Shown in pieces: positions 16,180 through 24,731 of a DNA stretch of 64,000 nucleotides. Each line of letters starts with the position of its first letter. The stretch's first letter is position 1. Below the pieces are notes generated by a model. The model searched no databases, was not told where the DNA came from, and worked only from the letters and a program-made list of their open reading frames with translations. Source of the DNA: Paenibacillus sp. JDR-2. Its GTDB lineage: Bacteria > Bacillota > Bacilli > Paenibacillales > Paenibacillaceae. The DNA lies in the NCBI RefSeq assembly GCF_000023585.1, contig NC_012914.1, positions 5,029,501 to 5,093,500 on the forward strand, given 5' to 3'. The translations under genes were made by a program, and so were the position numbers.

Positions 16180-16983
16180 TTAGCGATGTCTCCTGAAATC
16201 GATTGGCGTCATGCCGAAGGTCTCTTTAAACTGACGGCTGAAGTAAGGCATGTAGCGGTAACCCACCTGATCAGCCACCTCGTATATCTTCACCTTCGGA
16301 TCCTTCAGCAGCTCTCCCGCCCTCTCCATCCGCATCGTAATGACATATTCGCTGAAGCCCACACCCATCTCTTCCTTGAACATCAGACCCAGATAGTTCG
16401 GGGAAAAAGCAAACCGTTCCGCCACTTCTTTCAGCGTAAGGGAACGGTTCAGATGCTCCTTCATATAAGCGGTGACTTCTTGAATGAGCTTCGTATGCTT
16501 GCCAGGTTCAACAGAAACGTTCTCCGGCAGCTGCTGATAACGGGGAGCCGTACGCCTGGCAGCCTCCCGCCATTGTCTTTCTTCCTCTTGCTTTCTTGTT
16601 ACTTCATCCAGCTCTTTGGTTACATGAACCAGCGCATCGACCAGCTCGGAGTCGTCCATCGGCTTCAATACATAGCTGTATGCCCGAAGGGACAAGGCTT
16701 GCTTGACGTAATGGAAATCCTGATACCCGCTTACGAAAATCACTCTAAGACCCAAGCAGCTTTCGGTCTCCTGCGCCTTACGGGCGAGCTCCAGTCCGGA
16801 CATGCTGGGCATATGTACATCCGTAACGAGAATATCAATCTTCCCGCCCTTTAACACCTCATAAGCATCAAAGCCATTGTTGACGGCAGCCACAACTTCA
16901 AGGCCAAGCTCTGTCCAGGGAATAAACAAACGCATGCCTTCCAGATCAAGCACTTCATCATCTGCAATCAATACCTTATACAT
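16180..16983 (-). CDS. YesN-type response regulator, REC plus AraC HTH
   Basis: A 267-residue regulator. The receiver domain (about 1-120) has the acidic pair in IADDEV, phosphoacceptor Asp in ILVTDVHMPSMSG, and the conserved Ser/Lys in FVSGYQDF and VLKPMDD. A short linker leads to an AraC/XylS DNA-binding domain with LTLKEVAERFAFSPNYLGLMFKEE and the second helix-turn-helix up to GYRYMPYFSRQFKETFGMTP. Compared with many YesN proteins (350-530 residues) the linker is short. It pairs with the kinase immediately downstream and probably activates the adjacent transporter genes. Confidence 0.93.
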   Translation of the reverse strand: MYKVLIADDEVLDLEGMRLFIPWTELGLEVVAAVNNGFDAYEVLKGGKIDILVTDVHMPSMSGLELARKAQETESCLGLRVIFVSGYQDFHYVKQALSLRAYSYVLKPMDDSELVDALVHVTKELDEVTRKQEEERQWREAARRTAPRYQQLPENVSVEPGKHTKLIQEVTAYMKEHLNRSLTLKEVAERFAFSPNYLGLMFKEEMGVGFSEYVITMRMERAGELLKDPKVKIYEVADQVGYRYMPYFSRQFKETFGMTPIDFRRHR

Positions 16984-17034
16984 GAGGCATCTCCTCCCGT
17001 TCGCGCAGAGTGGTTAAGCCGTGAAACGGCAGAA

Positions 17035-17056
17035 CCGCCCCTATGCATAGGGACGG
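17035..17056 (-). other. Intercistronic hairpin between solute-binding protein and regulator genes
   Basis: On the minus-strand RNA CCGTCCCTA pairs with TAGGGGCGG around TGCA (9 pairs, one G-U). No T-run follows, so this is not a normal terminator. Such a hairpin after a highly expressed binding-protein gene could protect its 3' end or reduce read-through into the regulator gene. Confidence 0.5.
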
Positions 17057-17100
17057 CGCTGACCGCTTGACCAAATTATACTCCAGCATTAGCCTGGATG

Positions 17101-18795
17101 TTAATTGCCTTTCATGCTTTTCACATTTTCCTGCCATCTAGCTGTTTTGTAAGCAAGCAGCTTGTCATAGCCAATCGCTTCGGCATCCTTCTGCGCTTTA
17201 TCGAGGATCGCAAGAACTTCTTCGTCGCTCTTCGCGTACAGCGCTTTTGCTCTTGCTTCCTTGTACAGCTCCTCAAAGGTTTGAGCGATAATGCCTTCCT
17301 CGGAATCCGGTGCAGGCGCAAGATTAATGAATTCCGTAGCGTTCTTCTGCGTTTTCCACGTAATCGCATTTTGCCAGCGCGCTTCCCAGGACTGCTGCTC
17401 TTCAGGCAAGGTCAGCTCGAACTTCATTTTGGATGTATCGATAAAGACGGTATTGCCGTTCCATTGGAAGTTAACCGTTGCATCCATCATTTTCGTGCGG
17501 CCTTCTACGTCGGAGGTGTATGCATCCGTAAAGATTGGAGAACCGTCTGCATCCGTGCCTTTCCAGTAGATGCCTTCAGGGCCCCAGAACAAGGTACGCG
17601 TGCCTTCGGGACCTGTCAGATAATCGAGGAATGCAAAAATTTTCTCCGGATCTTTAGCCGATTTGGTAATAACGCTTACGTTCCAGCCCAGCTGCGTGTA
17701 AGTGCCTGCCCAAATTTTATTCTTATCGAGTCCTGCTTTATGAATCGGCCATACCATCATGTAACCGGAATTCGGATCCTTCTTCTTCAGCTCGGCGTCG
17801 CCAACCGCTCCGTATTCCGTAGGGCTCGCGCCGGCAAATACCGCTGCCGTGCCGTTATAGGCCTGCTCCTTCACTTGATCCTTCGTTTGCGTCAGAGAAT
17901 CGGGGGACATCAGCTTCTCGCGGAACAGCTTGCTCGCGAACTGCATCGACTCGCGGAAGACCGGATCAAGGAACAGCGAAGTGAGCTTATCGCCGCTTGG
18001 CACGGCACGGTTCGAAACATACGCCGGCGAGTAATCCTCTCCGAAGGCCGAATACAACACGTCAAGTCCTTGGCCGTCAATCGCCAAATCCGGGTTAAAC
18101 GGCGTTACGTTCGGATATTTCTCTTTAACCATTTTCAGATAGTTGTAGAAATCATCCGTTGTTTCGAGTGCCGGCTTGCCGAGCTCCTCGTAGATCTTCT
18201 TATTTAAAAGGTAGCCGGCGTTGCCGTTAGGCTGGGACGTATACCAGTTCGGGAACTGATAGATCTTGCCGTCCTTCGAACGCAGCATATTGATCGCCTC
18301 TTCGCCAACCCATTTCTTGAAGTTCGGATATTTATCGAGATAATCGTCGTAAGGAACCAGCATGCCCGCTTCGCGCAGCTTCTCTACGTCCGCTCCGCGG
18401 TCCATCCAGATGACATCCGGAAGGTCTCCCGAAGCAATCATGGTGTTCAGCTTCTGTGCGGCATTGCCGCCCGATTGAACCGGTGTAATATCTACCTTCA
18501 TATTGTCCTTTATCCATTTGGTTGCCTCATCCCCGCCCCAGGCAGGCATGGAATACCAGTCGTAATGCCCGTAAAAAGAGAACTTCAGCGGCTCGCTGCC
18601 AAGCTTCCATGCTCCCGAATCGCCAGCCGTGTTCGCGGGCGACGCGCTATCAGCCGGCTTCTGGCTGCTTGTTGCAGCCGGTTCGTTATTTGTCTTGTTC
18701 CCGTTACCGCTGGAGCATCCCGTCATTGCCAAAGTGATAGCCATTACGCTTGCTAGTCCAATCGTTGCCGATTTCCTCCATCTGATCATCTTCAT
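17101..18795 (-). CDS. Extracellular solute-binding lipoprotein, LplA-like (family 1)
   Basis: A 564-residue lipoprotein component of a carbohydrate ABC importer. The N-terminus has a basic start, a hydrophobic stretch and a lipobox ending AMTGC (Cys27), followed by a low-complexity Ser/Asn/Thr/Ala linker typical of Gram-positive binding proteins. The mature part includes FSFYGHYDWY and LPDVIWMDRGADVEKL, like the LplA/YtcQ group. It is the third gene of the permease-permease-binding-protein set and lies before the regulator genes. Oligosaccharides of pectic or xylan type are typical substrates for this group, but the substrate here cannot be read from sequence. Two nearby ATGs are possible starts; the first is used. 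Confidence 0.92.
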   Translation of the reverse strand: MKMIRWRKSATIGLASVMAITLAMTGCSSGNGNKTNNEPAATSSQKPADSASPANTAGDSGAWKLGSEPLKFSFYGHYDWYSMPAWGGDEATKWIKDNMKVDITPVQSGGNAAQKLNTMIASGDLPDVIWMDRGADVEKLREAGMLVPYDDYLDKYPNFKKWVGEEAINMLRSKDGKIYQFPNWYTSQPNGNAGYLLNKKIYEELGKPALETTDDFYNYLKMVKEKYPNVTPFNPDLAIDGQGLDVLYSAFGEDYSPAYVSNRAVPSGDKLTSLFLDPVFRESMQFASKLFREKLMSPDSLTQTKDQVKEQAYNGTAAVFAGASPTEYGAVGDAELKKKDPNSGYMMVWPIHKAGLDKNKIWAGTYTQLGWNVSVITKSAKDPEKIFAFLDYLTGPEGTRTLFWGPEGIYWKGTDADGSPIFTDAYTSDVEGRTKMMDATVNFQWNGNTVFIDTSKMKFELTLPEEQQSWEARWQNAITWKTQKNATEFINLAPAPDSEEGIIAQTFEELYKEARAKALYAKSDEEVLAILDKAQKDAEAIGYDKLLAYKTARWQENVKSMKGN

Positions 18796-18912
18796 AATAC
18801 CCCTCTCTCCCCATGCTTTTAATTATGTTCAGCGGAAGCGGATTTGTCGATCCATGCTGCCGGGCAAGCCGTATCCGTTTCACGTTGAAAACGCTGGTTG
18901 GACTTACGCTCC

Positions 18913-19812
18913 CTATTCCTTCAAAGAGCCTACCAATACCCCTTTTACGAAATATTTCTGCACGAACGGATACACGGCGATAATCGGAATGGTGGCCACC
19001 ATCATCGTAGCCATCGAAAGCGACTTGCTGGTCACGCTTTTCATCGAGCTGAGCCTGCTCTGTGAAGCGGAGTCCAGCTGCGAGAACTGCTCGCTCATAA
19101 TATTGGAATTCAGAATCTGCTGAAGCATCGTCTGAATGGGAATAAGCTTTTCCTTCGTAATATAGAGACTTGGGTAAAACCAGTCGTTCCAGTGGCCAAC
19201 TGCCGTGAATAAGGCAAGCGTAGCGATAACGGGACCGGATAGCGGCAGAATGATACGGAAGAACGTTGCCCAGTAGCCGCATCCGTCTATTTGCGCCGAT
19301 TCCTCGAGACCTTTCGGCAGTCCCTGGAAGAAGGTCCGGAATATAATCATGTTCCATACGCTGATCAAACCCGGAATGATAAAGACAAGAAAGTTATCCA
19401 TCAAGCCAAGACCGCGGATCAGCAGAAACGTCGGGATAATGCCGCCGCTGAAGTAGAGCGTAACAATGCAGGCAATCATATAAAACTTGCGGCCGATCAG
19501 CTCGCGTTTGGTCATGCCGTAAGCGAATACGGCGGTAAACAGAATAGAGCAGAGCGTACCGATCACCGTCCGCATGACGGAGATATAAAATCCGTTAATG
19601 ATCCGTTTATCCTGAAAGACGATTTCGTAATTGTCGACCGTAAACGCCCTCGGCCAGAAGGTGACGCCGCCAAGCGCCGTATCCATTCCTTTGTTAAGCG
19701 AGATAACCGCGGCGTTCCAGAATGGATAAAAGGTGAAAAAGGCGATAACGGTCAGGCAGATATAGACGAAGATCGATAAGCTTTTATCGCTTAAGCTGGA
19801 TTTGATTCTCAT
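18913..19812 (-). CDS. Carbohydrate ABC transporter permease, LplC/MalG-like
   Basis: A 299-residue inner-membrane permease with six predicted membrane segments and the EAA cytoplasmic loop EESAQIDGCGYWATFFRIILPLS (first half near residue 190), which docks the ATPase. The N-terminus MRIKSSLSDK with GGAGG upstream fixes the start at 19812; a longer open frame to 19947 overlaps the preceding permease gene and has no membrane-protein character. The C-terminal VQKYFVKGVLVGSLKE is typical of the LplC group. It forms a heterodimeric channel with the product of the gene immediately upstream. Confidence 0.94.
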   Translation of the reverse strand: MRIKSSLSDKSLSIFVYICLTVIAFFTFYPFWNAAVISLNKGMDTALGGVTFWPRAFTVDNYEIVFQDKRIINGFYISVMRTVIGTLCSILFTAVFAYGMTKRELIGRKFYMIACIVTLYFSGGIIPTFLLIRGLGLMDNFLVFIIPGLISVWNMIIFRTFFQGLPKGLEESAQIDGCGYWATFFRIILPLSGPVIATLALFTAVGHWNDWFYPSLYITKEKLIPIQTMLQQILNSNIMSEQFSQLDSASQSRLSSMKSVTSKSLSMATMMVATIPIIAVYPFVQKYFVKGVLVGSLKE

Positions 19813-19849
19813 ACGCGGGCGGTCCTCCTTATGCGAATATGTGCTTGCC

Positions 19850-20809
19850 TTACCATAAGCTGTTCCCGGTTCTTCTTGCCAGCAGATTGGCAAAGGTGAG
19901 CAAACCAACGCTGATGACTGCCTTGAACAAGCCAACTGCCGTCGCATAGGAGAAGCGTTGTCCCGTTATCCCCGTTCTGTACACGTAAGTATCAAGCACA
20001 TCCGACACTTCTCTTAGAACGGGATTCACGCCGAGAAGGAGCAGATCCTCAAAGCCTGCGCTAAGCAGATTGCCGATTGCGAGAATAAGGAAGATGATGA
20101 CGACCGGCATGATCGTTGGAATCGTAATCATAAATATTTGCTTGAACCGGCTTGCTCCGTCGATGGAAGCCGCTTCGTACATGTTTGGGTCGATTCCGGC
20201 AATCGCGGCCAGGTAGACGATGGAGCTGAAGCCGATTTCTTTCCAGACTCCCGTCGTTACGATAATCGTCCAGAAGTATTCCGGAATGGACAGGAAGCTG
20301 ATCGGTTCTTTGATGAGATGCACGGATTGGAGCAGGATATTCAGACTGCCGTTCTCCACCGACAGGATCGACATCGCAAAACCCGACACGATAACCCATG
20401 ATAGGAAATGCGGCAAATAGCTCACCGTCTGTACAACGCGCTTGAAATACATGTTTTTTACTTCGTTCAGCATAAGCGCCAGAATGATTGGCGCCGGGAA
20501 GCCGAATAACAGCTTCAATACGCTGATGATGATCGTATTTCGCATCACCCGCTCAAACTCAGGTGCATGGAAGAACATTTCGAAATGCTTAAGCCCCGCC
20601 CAAGGGCTATCCAAAAAACCTTTAAAGATGCTGTAATCCTGGAAAGCGGTTAGTACGCCGTACATCGGTATGTAACTAAACACAAAAATAAGCAGAAGTG
20701 CCGGAATAACCATCAACTGCAAATCCCACTGCTTAAGGAACCGGACAAGCTTGGATTTGCGCCTTAGCGCTTGTTGTTTCTCTGCAACGGCTACGGTGAT
20801 CTCTGTCAT
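19850..20809 (-). CDS. Carbohydrate ABC transporter permease, LplB/MalF-like
   Basis: A 319-residue permease, first gene of the importer operon. It has a cytoplasmic N-terminus, six membrane segments and an EAA loop YEAASIDGASRFKQIFMITIP typical of sugar permeases. LLLIFVFSYIPMYGVLTAFQ and the C-terminal NLLARRTGNSLW match the LplB group. AAGGGGG upstream of ATG 20809 is supplied by the hairpin cassette at 20820-20870. No ATPase gene is present in the cassette; family members of this type usually use a shared MsmX-like ATPase encoded elsewhere. Confidence 0.94.
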   Translation of the reverse strand: MTEITVAVAEKQQALRRKSKLVRFLKQWDLQLMVIPALLLIFVFSYIPMYGVLTAFQDYSIFKGFLDSPWAGLKHFEMFFHAPEFERVMRNTIIISVLKLLFGFPAPIILALMLNEVKNMYFKRVVQTVSYLPHFLSWVIVSGFAMSILSVENGSLNILLQSVHLIKEPISFLSIPEYFWTIIVTTGVWKEIGFSSIVYLAAIAGIDPNMYEAASIDGASRFKQIFMITIPTIMPVVIIFLILAIGNLLSAGFEDLLLLGVNPVLREVSDVLDTYVYRTGITGQRFSYATAVGLFKAVISVGLLTFANLLARRTGNSLW

Positions 20810-20819
20810 TCGTTGTCCC

Positions 20820-20870
20820 CCTTAAAAAGAATGGCAACAAGTTTTGGGTTGCGATTCTTACTTCGTAAGC
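20820..20870 (-). repeat. Leader hairpin cassette upstream of the ABC permease gene (single copy)
   Basis: On the minus strand GCTTACGAAGTAAGAATCGC begins the element and its partner arm GC..ATTCTTTTTAAGGGGG ends at the ribosome-binding site of the permease gene. The layout, GCTTACGA start and ATTCTTTTTA end match the 53-bp units before hisS and the element before tcdA, while the apical loop differs. Confidence 0.7.
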
Positions 20871-21070
20871 TTCGGTTGGAAGCAACTGCCTTGTTTTTAT
20901 TTTAGAATCAGAGAGGGTTCGTTACTATTTGCCAGACCAACGAAAAATGATACATTTCAATTGATTAATGTTATTTTTCATAACACCTCATTCCGATGTA
21001 TGCGGTTGCATTTCGGACTCGAAAAATGAATCCGTTTCCACCTGACATTCCCTGAAAGGTGTATGAAAAC

Positions 21071-21110
21071 AAAAAAACTGCCCCTTTCGCGTACGCGTCA
21101 GGGACAGTTT
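21071..21110 (-). terminator. Terminator after apt
   Basis: On the minus strand AAACTGTCCC pairs with GGGGCAGTTT with one bulge, followed by a T-run. It ends the CDF-recJ-apt transcript and separates it from the sugar-transport cassette. Confidence 0.85.
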
Positions 21111-21126
21111 AGGTTAGTATTTAGTC

Positions 21127-21648
21127 TTAGTATGTTACGAGAGAGAATACTTCCACGCCTTCCAGCTTCTCGCGGCCGGTCAGGTAGGACAGTTCAATCA
21201 GGAATGCAGCGCCAACCACTTCGCCGCCCAGTTGGCGGACAAGGTTCATCGATGTTGCGATTGTACCGCCTGTAGCAAGCAGGTCATCCGCAATAAGTAC
21301 GCGCTGACCGGGAGAAATCGCGTCTTTATGCATTGCCAGGCTGTCATTGCCGTATTCCAGGTCGTAGCTGGCCTGAATCGTCTCGCCAGGTAGCTTGCCG
21401 CTTTTGCGGATTGGCGCAAAGCCAACGCCAAGCGTTGTAGCAAGCGGAGCGCCAATGACAAAGCCGCGTGCTTCCGGTCCGGCAATAATGTCGATTTTCA
21501 GATGTTCAACCGCTTTACGGATATCCTCGATAGCTGCGCGGTATACGTCGCCATCCTTCAGAAGGGTTGTAATATCTTTGAACCTAATGCCTGGTTGCGG
21601 AAAATCGGGAATCACCCGGATGTAGTCTTTGAAATTAATTTCACTCAT
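21127..21648 (-). CDS. apt: Adenine phosphoribosyltransferase
   Basis: A 173-residue purine-salvage enzyme that makes AMP from adenine and PRPP. The PRPP-binding loop is VLIADDLLATGGT (DDLLATGGT at residues 121-129), and GPEARGF near residue 58 is the substrate-flanking motif. The ATG at 21648 gives the usual N-terminus MSEINFKDYIRVIPDFP; the frame continues upstream to 21684, but those residues are not family-like. It follows recJ by 36 bases, as in B. subtilis. Confidence 0.96.
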   Translation of the reverse strand: MSEINFKDYIRVIPDFPQPGIRFKDITTLLKDGDVYRAAIEDIRKAVEHLKIDIIAGPEARGFVIGAPLATTLGVGFAPIRKSGKLPGETIQASYDLEYGNDSLAMHKDAISPGQRVLIADDLLATGGTIATSMNLVRQLGGEVVGAAFLIELSYLTGREKLEGVEVFSLVTY

Positions 21649-21684
21649 TCTATTGTTCAATCCTTTCTCTACTTCCCATATCAA

Positions 21685-23718
21685 TTATGCCATTACTTCG
21701 TTTGGAACATACGGCGAACGCAGCCTTTCGGCTTCGCGTTTTGCCTCTTGATACCTCTGAGAGGTACCAAGATCACGCTTTTGCGGTGCCTCAGCAACAA
21801 TAAAATGAGTGCCGTCTACCGCAATAAAGCCAAGCTCGAGGAATACCTCCAACATGACGGTTATCATCTGCTCCGGCCAGCCGCATTGCCCGGACAGATA
21901 GGCTTCGATTCCTTTTACCGGAATGCGTTGTTTTCTTCTAAGCAGCTGGTATACCTGTCCGAAGTGCTCCCGTTCAGGGAATCTGGCAAGCGCTCCTCCG
22001 AAATACAGATCATGAATATGCAGCTGAGCTTTGCGCTGGCCGTTCCATTCGTTAATCGACAGCTCGCCAACGAGATCAACAGGCAGACCGGACTGCAGCT
22101 GATTCGACAGCTCTCCCAATCCGAATCCAACCGCATCCAGCGAAGTACGCCCGCTGCGGAGCGACAGCTTCAAATGTCTGGCATCCTTGCCCATCGTTCG
22201 GTAGTCAGACAGCTCGGCGGATTGAAGCAGCAGCCTAGGTGACGGATTGCCCGCTCCAAACGGCTCAAGCAGAGCAAGCTGTCCTATCGTATGGACACTT
22301 GCGTCACCAACCGAACAGACTAGATCAATAGCCGTCTTGGGAATCCAATCCTGCTCCGTCAGCCACTCCATCGCCAACTCGCCTAGCTTCTCTTCAAATG
22401 CGGGCAGTTGGTCTCGGCGAAGACTCATGCCGGCCGCCGCCTGATGACCGCCGTAATGGTCCAGCAGCTCGTCACATTCGGTTAACGCGGCATGAAGATC
22501 ATAACCTTCAATGGATCTGGCCGAACCCTTGCACATCCCGCTGTCCGGATCGATGCCAAGGACAATAACCGGCTTGTAATAACGCTCCAGAATCTTGGAA
22601 GCAACAATTCCTATTACCCCAACATTCCAGCCTTCGCCAGCAAGAACGATGACGGCAGGCTCTGGTCTGCCAGCCGCCCGTGCAGCGTCCCTTTTCCCCT
22701 GCCACTGCAGTTCGGCTTCCTTCACAATCCCGTCTACGATTCGTTGTCTTTCCTTGTTAAGCACGTCCAGGGAAGATGCTGCCCGGATGGCCTCATCGTA
22801 ATCGCCGGTCGTCAGCAGCTCTACCGCACGTTTCGCATGATCCAACCGGCCCGCAGCATTAATGCGCGGCGCCATGCCGAAGGCAACGGTCGTGGACGTC
22901 ACTTGATCCAGCTCTATGCCGCATGCTTCCGATAATGCCCGGAAACCGGTATTGTCCGTATTTTGCAGCCTAGCGAGTCCAGCCCGGACCAATACCCGGT
23001 TCTCATCCGTGAGCGGCATGATGTCTGCAATCGTGCCAAGGCTGACAATATCCGTCCATTCCATTGGCGCACGACCCATAAGAGCCGTCGCTAACTTGAA
23101 GGCTACGCCAACACCAGCCAAGCCTTTGAACGGATAAGGACAATCCTCCCGCTTCGGATTAACGACGGCAACCGCATCCGGAATCCTCTCCGGCGGTTCA
23201 TGATGATCGGTTACGACGATATCAATGCCCAGCGACTTCGCATATTCTACCTGCTCGTAAGCGCTGATGCCCGTGTCAACCGTAACGATAAGACGGACGC
23301 CGTCCGCTGCGGCTATATCGATCGCCCCGGTATTCAGGCCATAGCCTTCCGAGGCGCGATGCGGAATATAATAGTCAAAGGTATAACCTAGCTCTCGGAA
23401 TACATGGATGAGCAGCGATGTACTGGATACACCGTCAGCATCATAATCCCCATAAATCCGAATGAATTCACCATTATCTGCCGCCTGCCGAATCCGGGCT
23501 ACGGCTTCCGTCATCCCAATCAGCAGGTACGGATCATGCAGCCGGTCTTCCCCTCCCCGCAGGAAGGTCTCTGCCGCTTCCTTATCCTTATAGCCTCTCT
23601 GGACAAGAAGCTTGGCAACAAGAGGAGGAATTCCGAGCTGTGCCGACAACTGTTCCGCCTGCTGCTCATCCTCTTTATTCCAAGGCGCCAAATTCCAGCG
23701 TGTTTTTGCCTGTATCAC
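21685..23718 (-). CDS. recJ: Single-stranded-DNA-specific exonuclease RecJ
   Basis: A 677-residue DHH-family 5'-3' exonuclease for recombination and base-excision repair. The DHH superfamily motifs are present: IYGDYDADGVSS (motif I), VTVDTGIS, VVTDHHEPPE (DHH), and the DHHA1 domain GGHQAAAGMSL. RINAAGRLDHA between the domains is RecJ-specific. Start is GTG at 23718 with AAAGGGG upstream. The C-terminal extension beyond the catalytic core is shorter than in the 786-residue B. subtilis protein. It is 25 bases downstream of the CDF gene and upstream of apt. Confidence 0.96.
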   Translation of the reverse strand: MIQAKTRWNLAPWNKEDEQQAEQLSAQLGIPPLVAKLLVQRGYKDKEAAETFLRGGEDRLHDPYLLIGMTEAVARIRQAADNGEFIRIYGDYDADGVSSTSLLIHVFRELGYTFDYYIPHRASEGYGLNTGAIDIAAADGVRLIVTVDTGISAYEQVEYAKSLGIDIVVTDHHEPPERIPDAVAVVNPKREDCPYPFKGLAGVGVAFKLATALMGRAPMEWTDIVSLGTIADIMPLTDENRVLVRAGLARLQNTDNTGFRALSEACGIELDQVTSTTVAFGMAPRINAAGRLDHAKRAVELLTTGDYDEAIRAASSLDVLNKERQRIVDGIVKEAELQWQGKRDAARAAGRPEPAVIVLAGEGWNVGVIGIVASKILERYYKPVIVLGIDPDSGMCKGSARSIEGYDLHAALTECDELLDHYGGHQAAAGMSLRRDQLPAFEEKLGELAMEWLTEQDWIPKTAIDLVCSVGDASVHTIGQLALLEPFGAGNPSPRLLLQSAELSDYRTMGKDARHLKLSLRSGRTSLDAVGFGLGELSNQLQSGLPVDLVGELSINEWNGQRKAQLHIHDLYFGGALARFPEREHFGQVYQLLRRKQRIPVKGIEAYLSGQCGWPEQMITVMLEVFLELGFIAVDGTHFIVAEAPQKRDLGTSQRYQEAKREAERLRSPYVPNEVMA

Positions 23719-23743
23719 GCTAAAGTTTCAACCCCTTTCCATT

Positions 23744-24634
23744 CTATTGCAGAAGCGTTGGCATTTGCTCCTGGTTCGGGTCATGATTCGATTTGTAGGG
23801 ATAACCAGGATCATAAGGCTCCACATGGATCGTTACGTCCGTAACATGGCCGAACCGGGTAAGCAGCAGCTGCTTAGTCCGCTTTGCAATTTCATGACCT
23901 TCCAATACGGAGATACGCGGATTTACACTGATCACAATATCAGCAACAACATAATGCCCTTGTTCCTTGGCCTGAATCGATTCCACGGTAATAACCCCTT
24001 CTACACGCTGAATAAGCTGCATCAGTATTTCCGTGTCCTCGCTTTGGATCTCAGCCTTTGCATCTTTTCTTACGAATCCGGCTATCGTACGATATCCGCT
24101 TAACATGACAATGACCGCAATCACAATTGCAGCCGCAGGATCCAGATAATACAGAGCCGGCAGCGCCGCAGCCTTCCCAAGCATTGCTCCCCCCGCTCCA
24201 ACAAGCGCCGCGAGCGAGCAATACAAGCTTGAGCCACGTTCCTTCTGGGAGAAGAACATCTCCCTTACAAGCAAACTAAGGAGAATTGCGGCAAGCGCGG
24301 TCCAGTGCGGCGGATTATCGACCCCTTCCGCAATGGAACGTATGGCGGAAATGCCTATCTCCAGGCTCGTAATCAGAAAAAACACGGCCAGGAAAACATT
24401 CGTCAGGGTTTCTGTCCGCAGCACCGCAGCATTTTTCTTGCTTCCGCCCTGTTTACCGGACAACAAAGCAAAAGCGGCGGCACATTCTGCCGCCGTACGG
24501 AAGGCATCGGCGAGCAGCGATTTGCTGCCCGCGAGTCCGCCTACTATGCCTTTAAACAACGCCAGCGCCGCAGTTCCCCATAAGCCCGCCTGTTCAGCCG
24601 GCTTTGCCTTCGCATATCGTTGTTCAGTTGACAT
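23744..24634 (-). CDS. CDF-family (cation diffusion facilitator)-like membrane protein with degenerate metal sites
   Basis: A 296-residue protein with about six membrane segments and a C-terminal cytoplasmic domain (QRVEGVITVESIQAKEQGHY ... VTIHVEP) typical of CDF transporters. In active members TM2 carries ADxxHxxxD and TM5 a HxxxD pair. Here TM2 reads LADAFRTAAEC, keeping Asp43 but with Arg46 and Glu50 in the other positions. The region where TM5 should carry HxxxD (GAGGAMLGKAAALPALYYLDP) has no His. Fold and family are clear, but ordinary Zn/Mn/Fe efflux activity is doubtful. It is 25 bases upstream of recJ and may share its transcript. A strong hairpin lies in its 5' leader. Confidence 0.8.
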   Translation of the reverse strand: MSTEQRYAKAKPAEQAGLWGTAALALFKGIVGGLAGSKSLLADAFRTAAECAAAFALLSGKQGGSKKNAAVLRTETLTNVFLAVFFLITSLEIGISAIRSIAEGVDNPPHWTALAAILLSLLVREMFFSQKERGSSLYCSLAALVGAGGAMLGKAAALPALYYLDPAAAIVIAVIVMLSGYRTIAGFVRKDAKAEIQSEDTEILMQLIQRVEGVITVESIQAKEQGHYVVADIVISVNPRISVLEGHEIAKRTKQLLLTRFGHVTDVTIHVEPYDPGYPYKSNHDPNQEQMPTLLQ

Positions 24635-24647
24635 TTATGCCTCCAGC

Positions 24648-24693
24648 GTGGAATGGACCGCTGGTGATGGAACAATCCCAGCTCCCATTCCAC
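24648..24693 (-). promoter_or_regulatory. Leader hairpin directly upstream of the CDF-like gene
   Basis: On the minus strand GTGGAATGG (24685-24693) pairs with CCATTCCAC (24648-24656), and the inner arms GCTGG and CCAGC pair within. The ribosome-binding site CTGGAGG follows directly. The plus strand has TTTTT after the hairpin but no gene that it would terminate, so a cis-acting leader or a secF 3' end structure are both possible. Confidence 0.5.
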
Positions 24694-24731
24694 TTTTTCA
24701 TAGAGTATTTTTCTATATTTGACGTTAATGC

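Larger units (their letters stand above)
20810..21126. other. Intergenic region between apt and the ABC permease gene
   Basis: This 317-base gap contains the hairpin cassette (20820-20870), AT-rich DNA at 20880-21060 with a small GTTAT/ATAAC inverted repeat near 20970, and the apt terminator (21071-21110). The importer promoter and any AraC-type operator should be here, but I could not identify a convincing -35/-10 pair. No protein-coding potential is evident. Confidence 0.5.
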
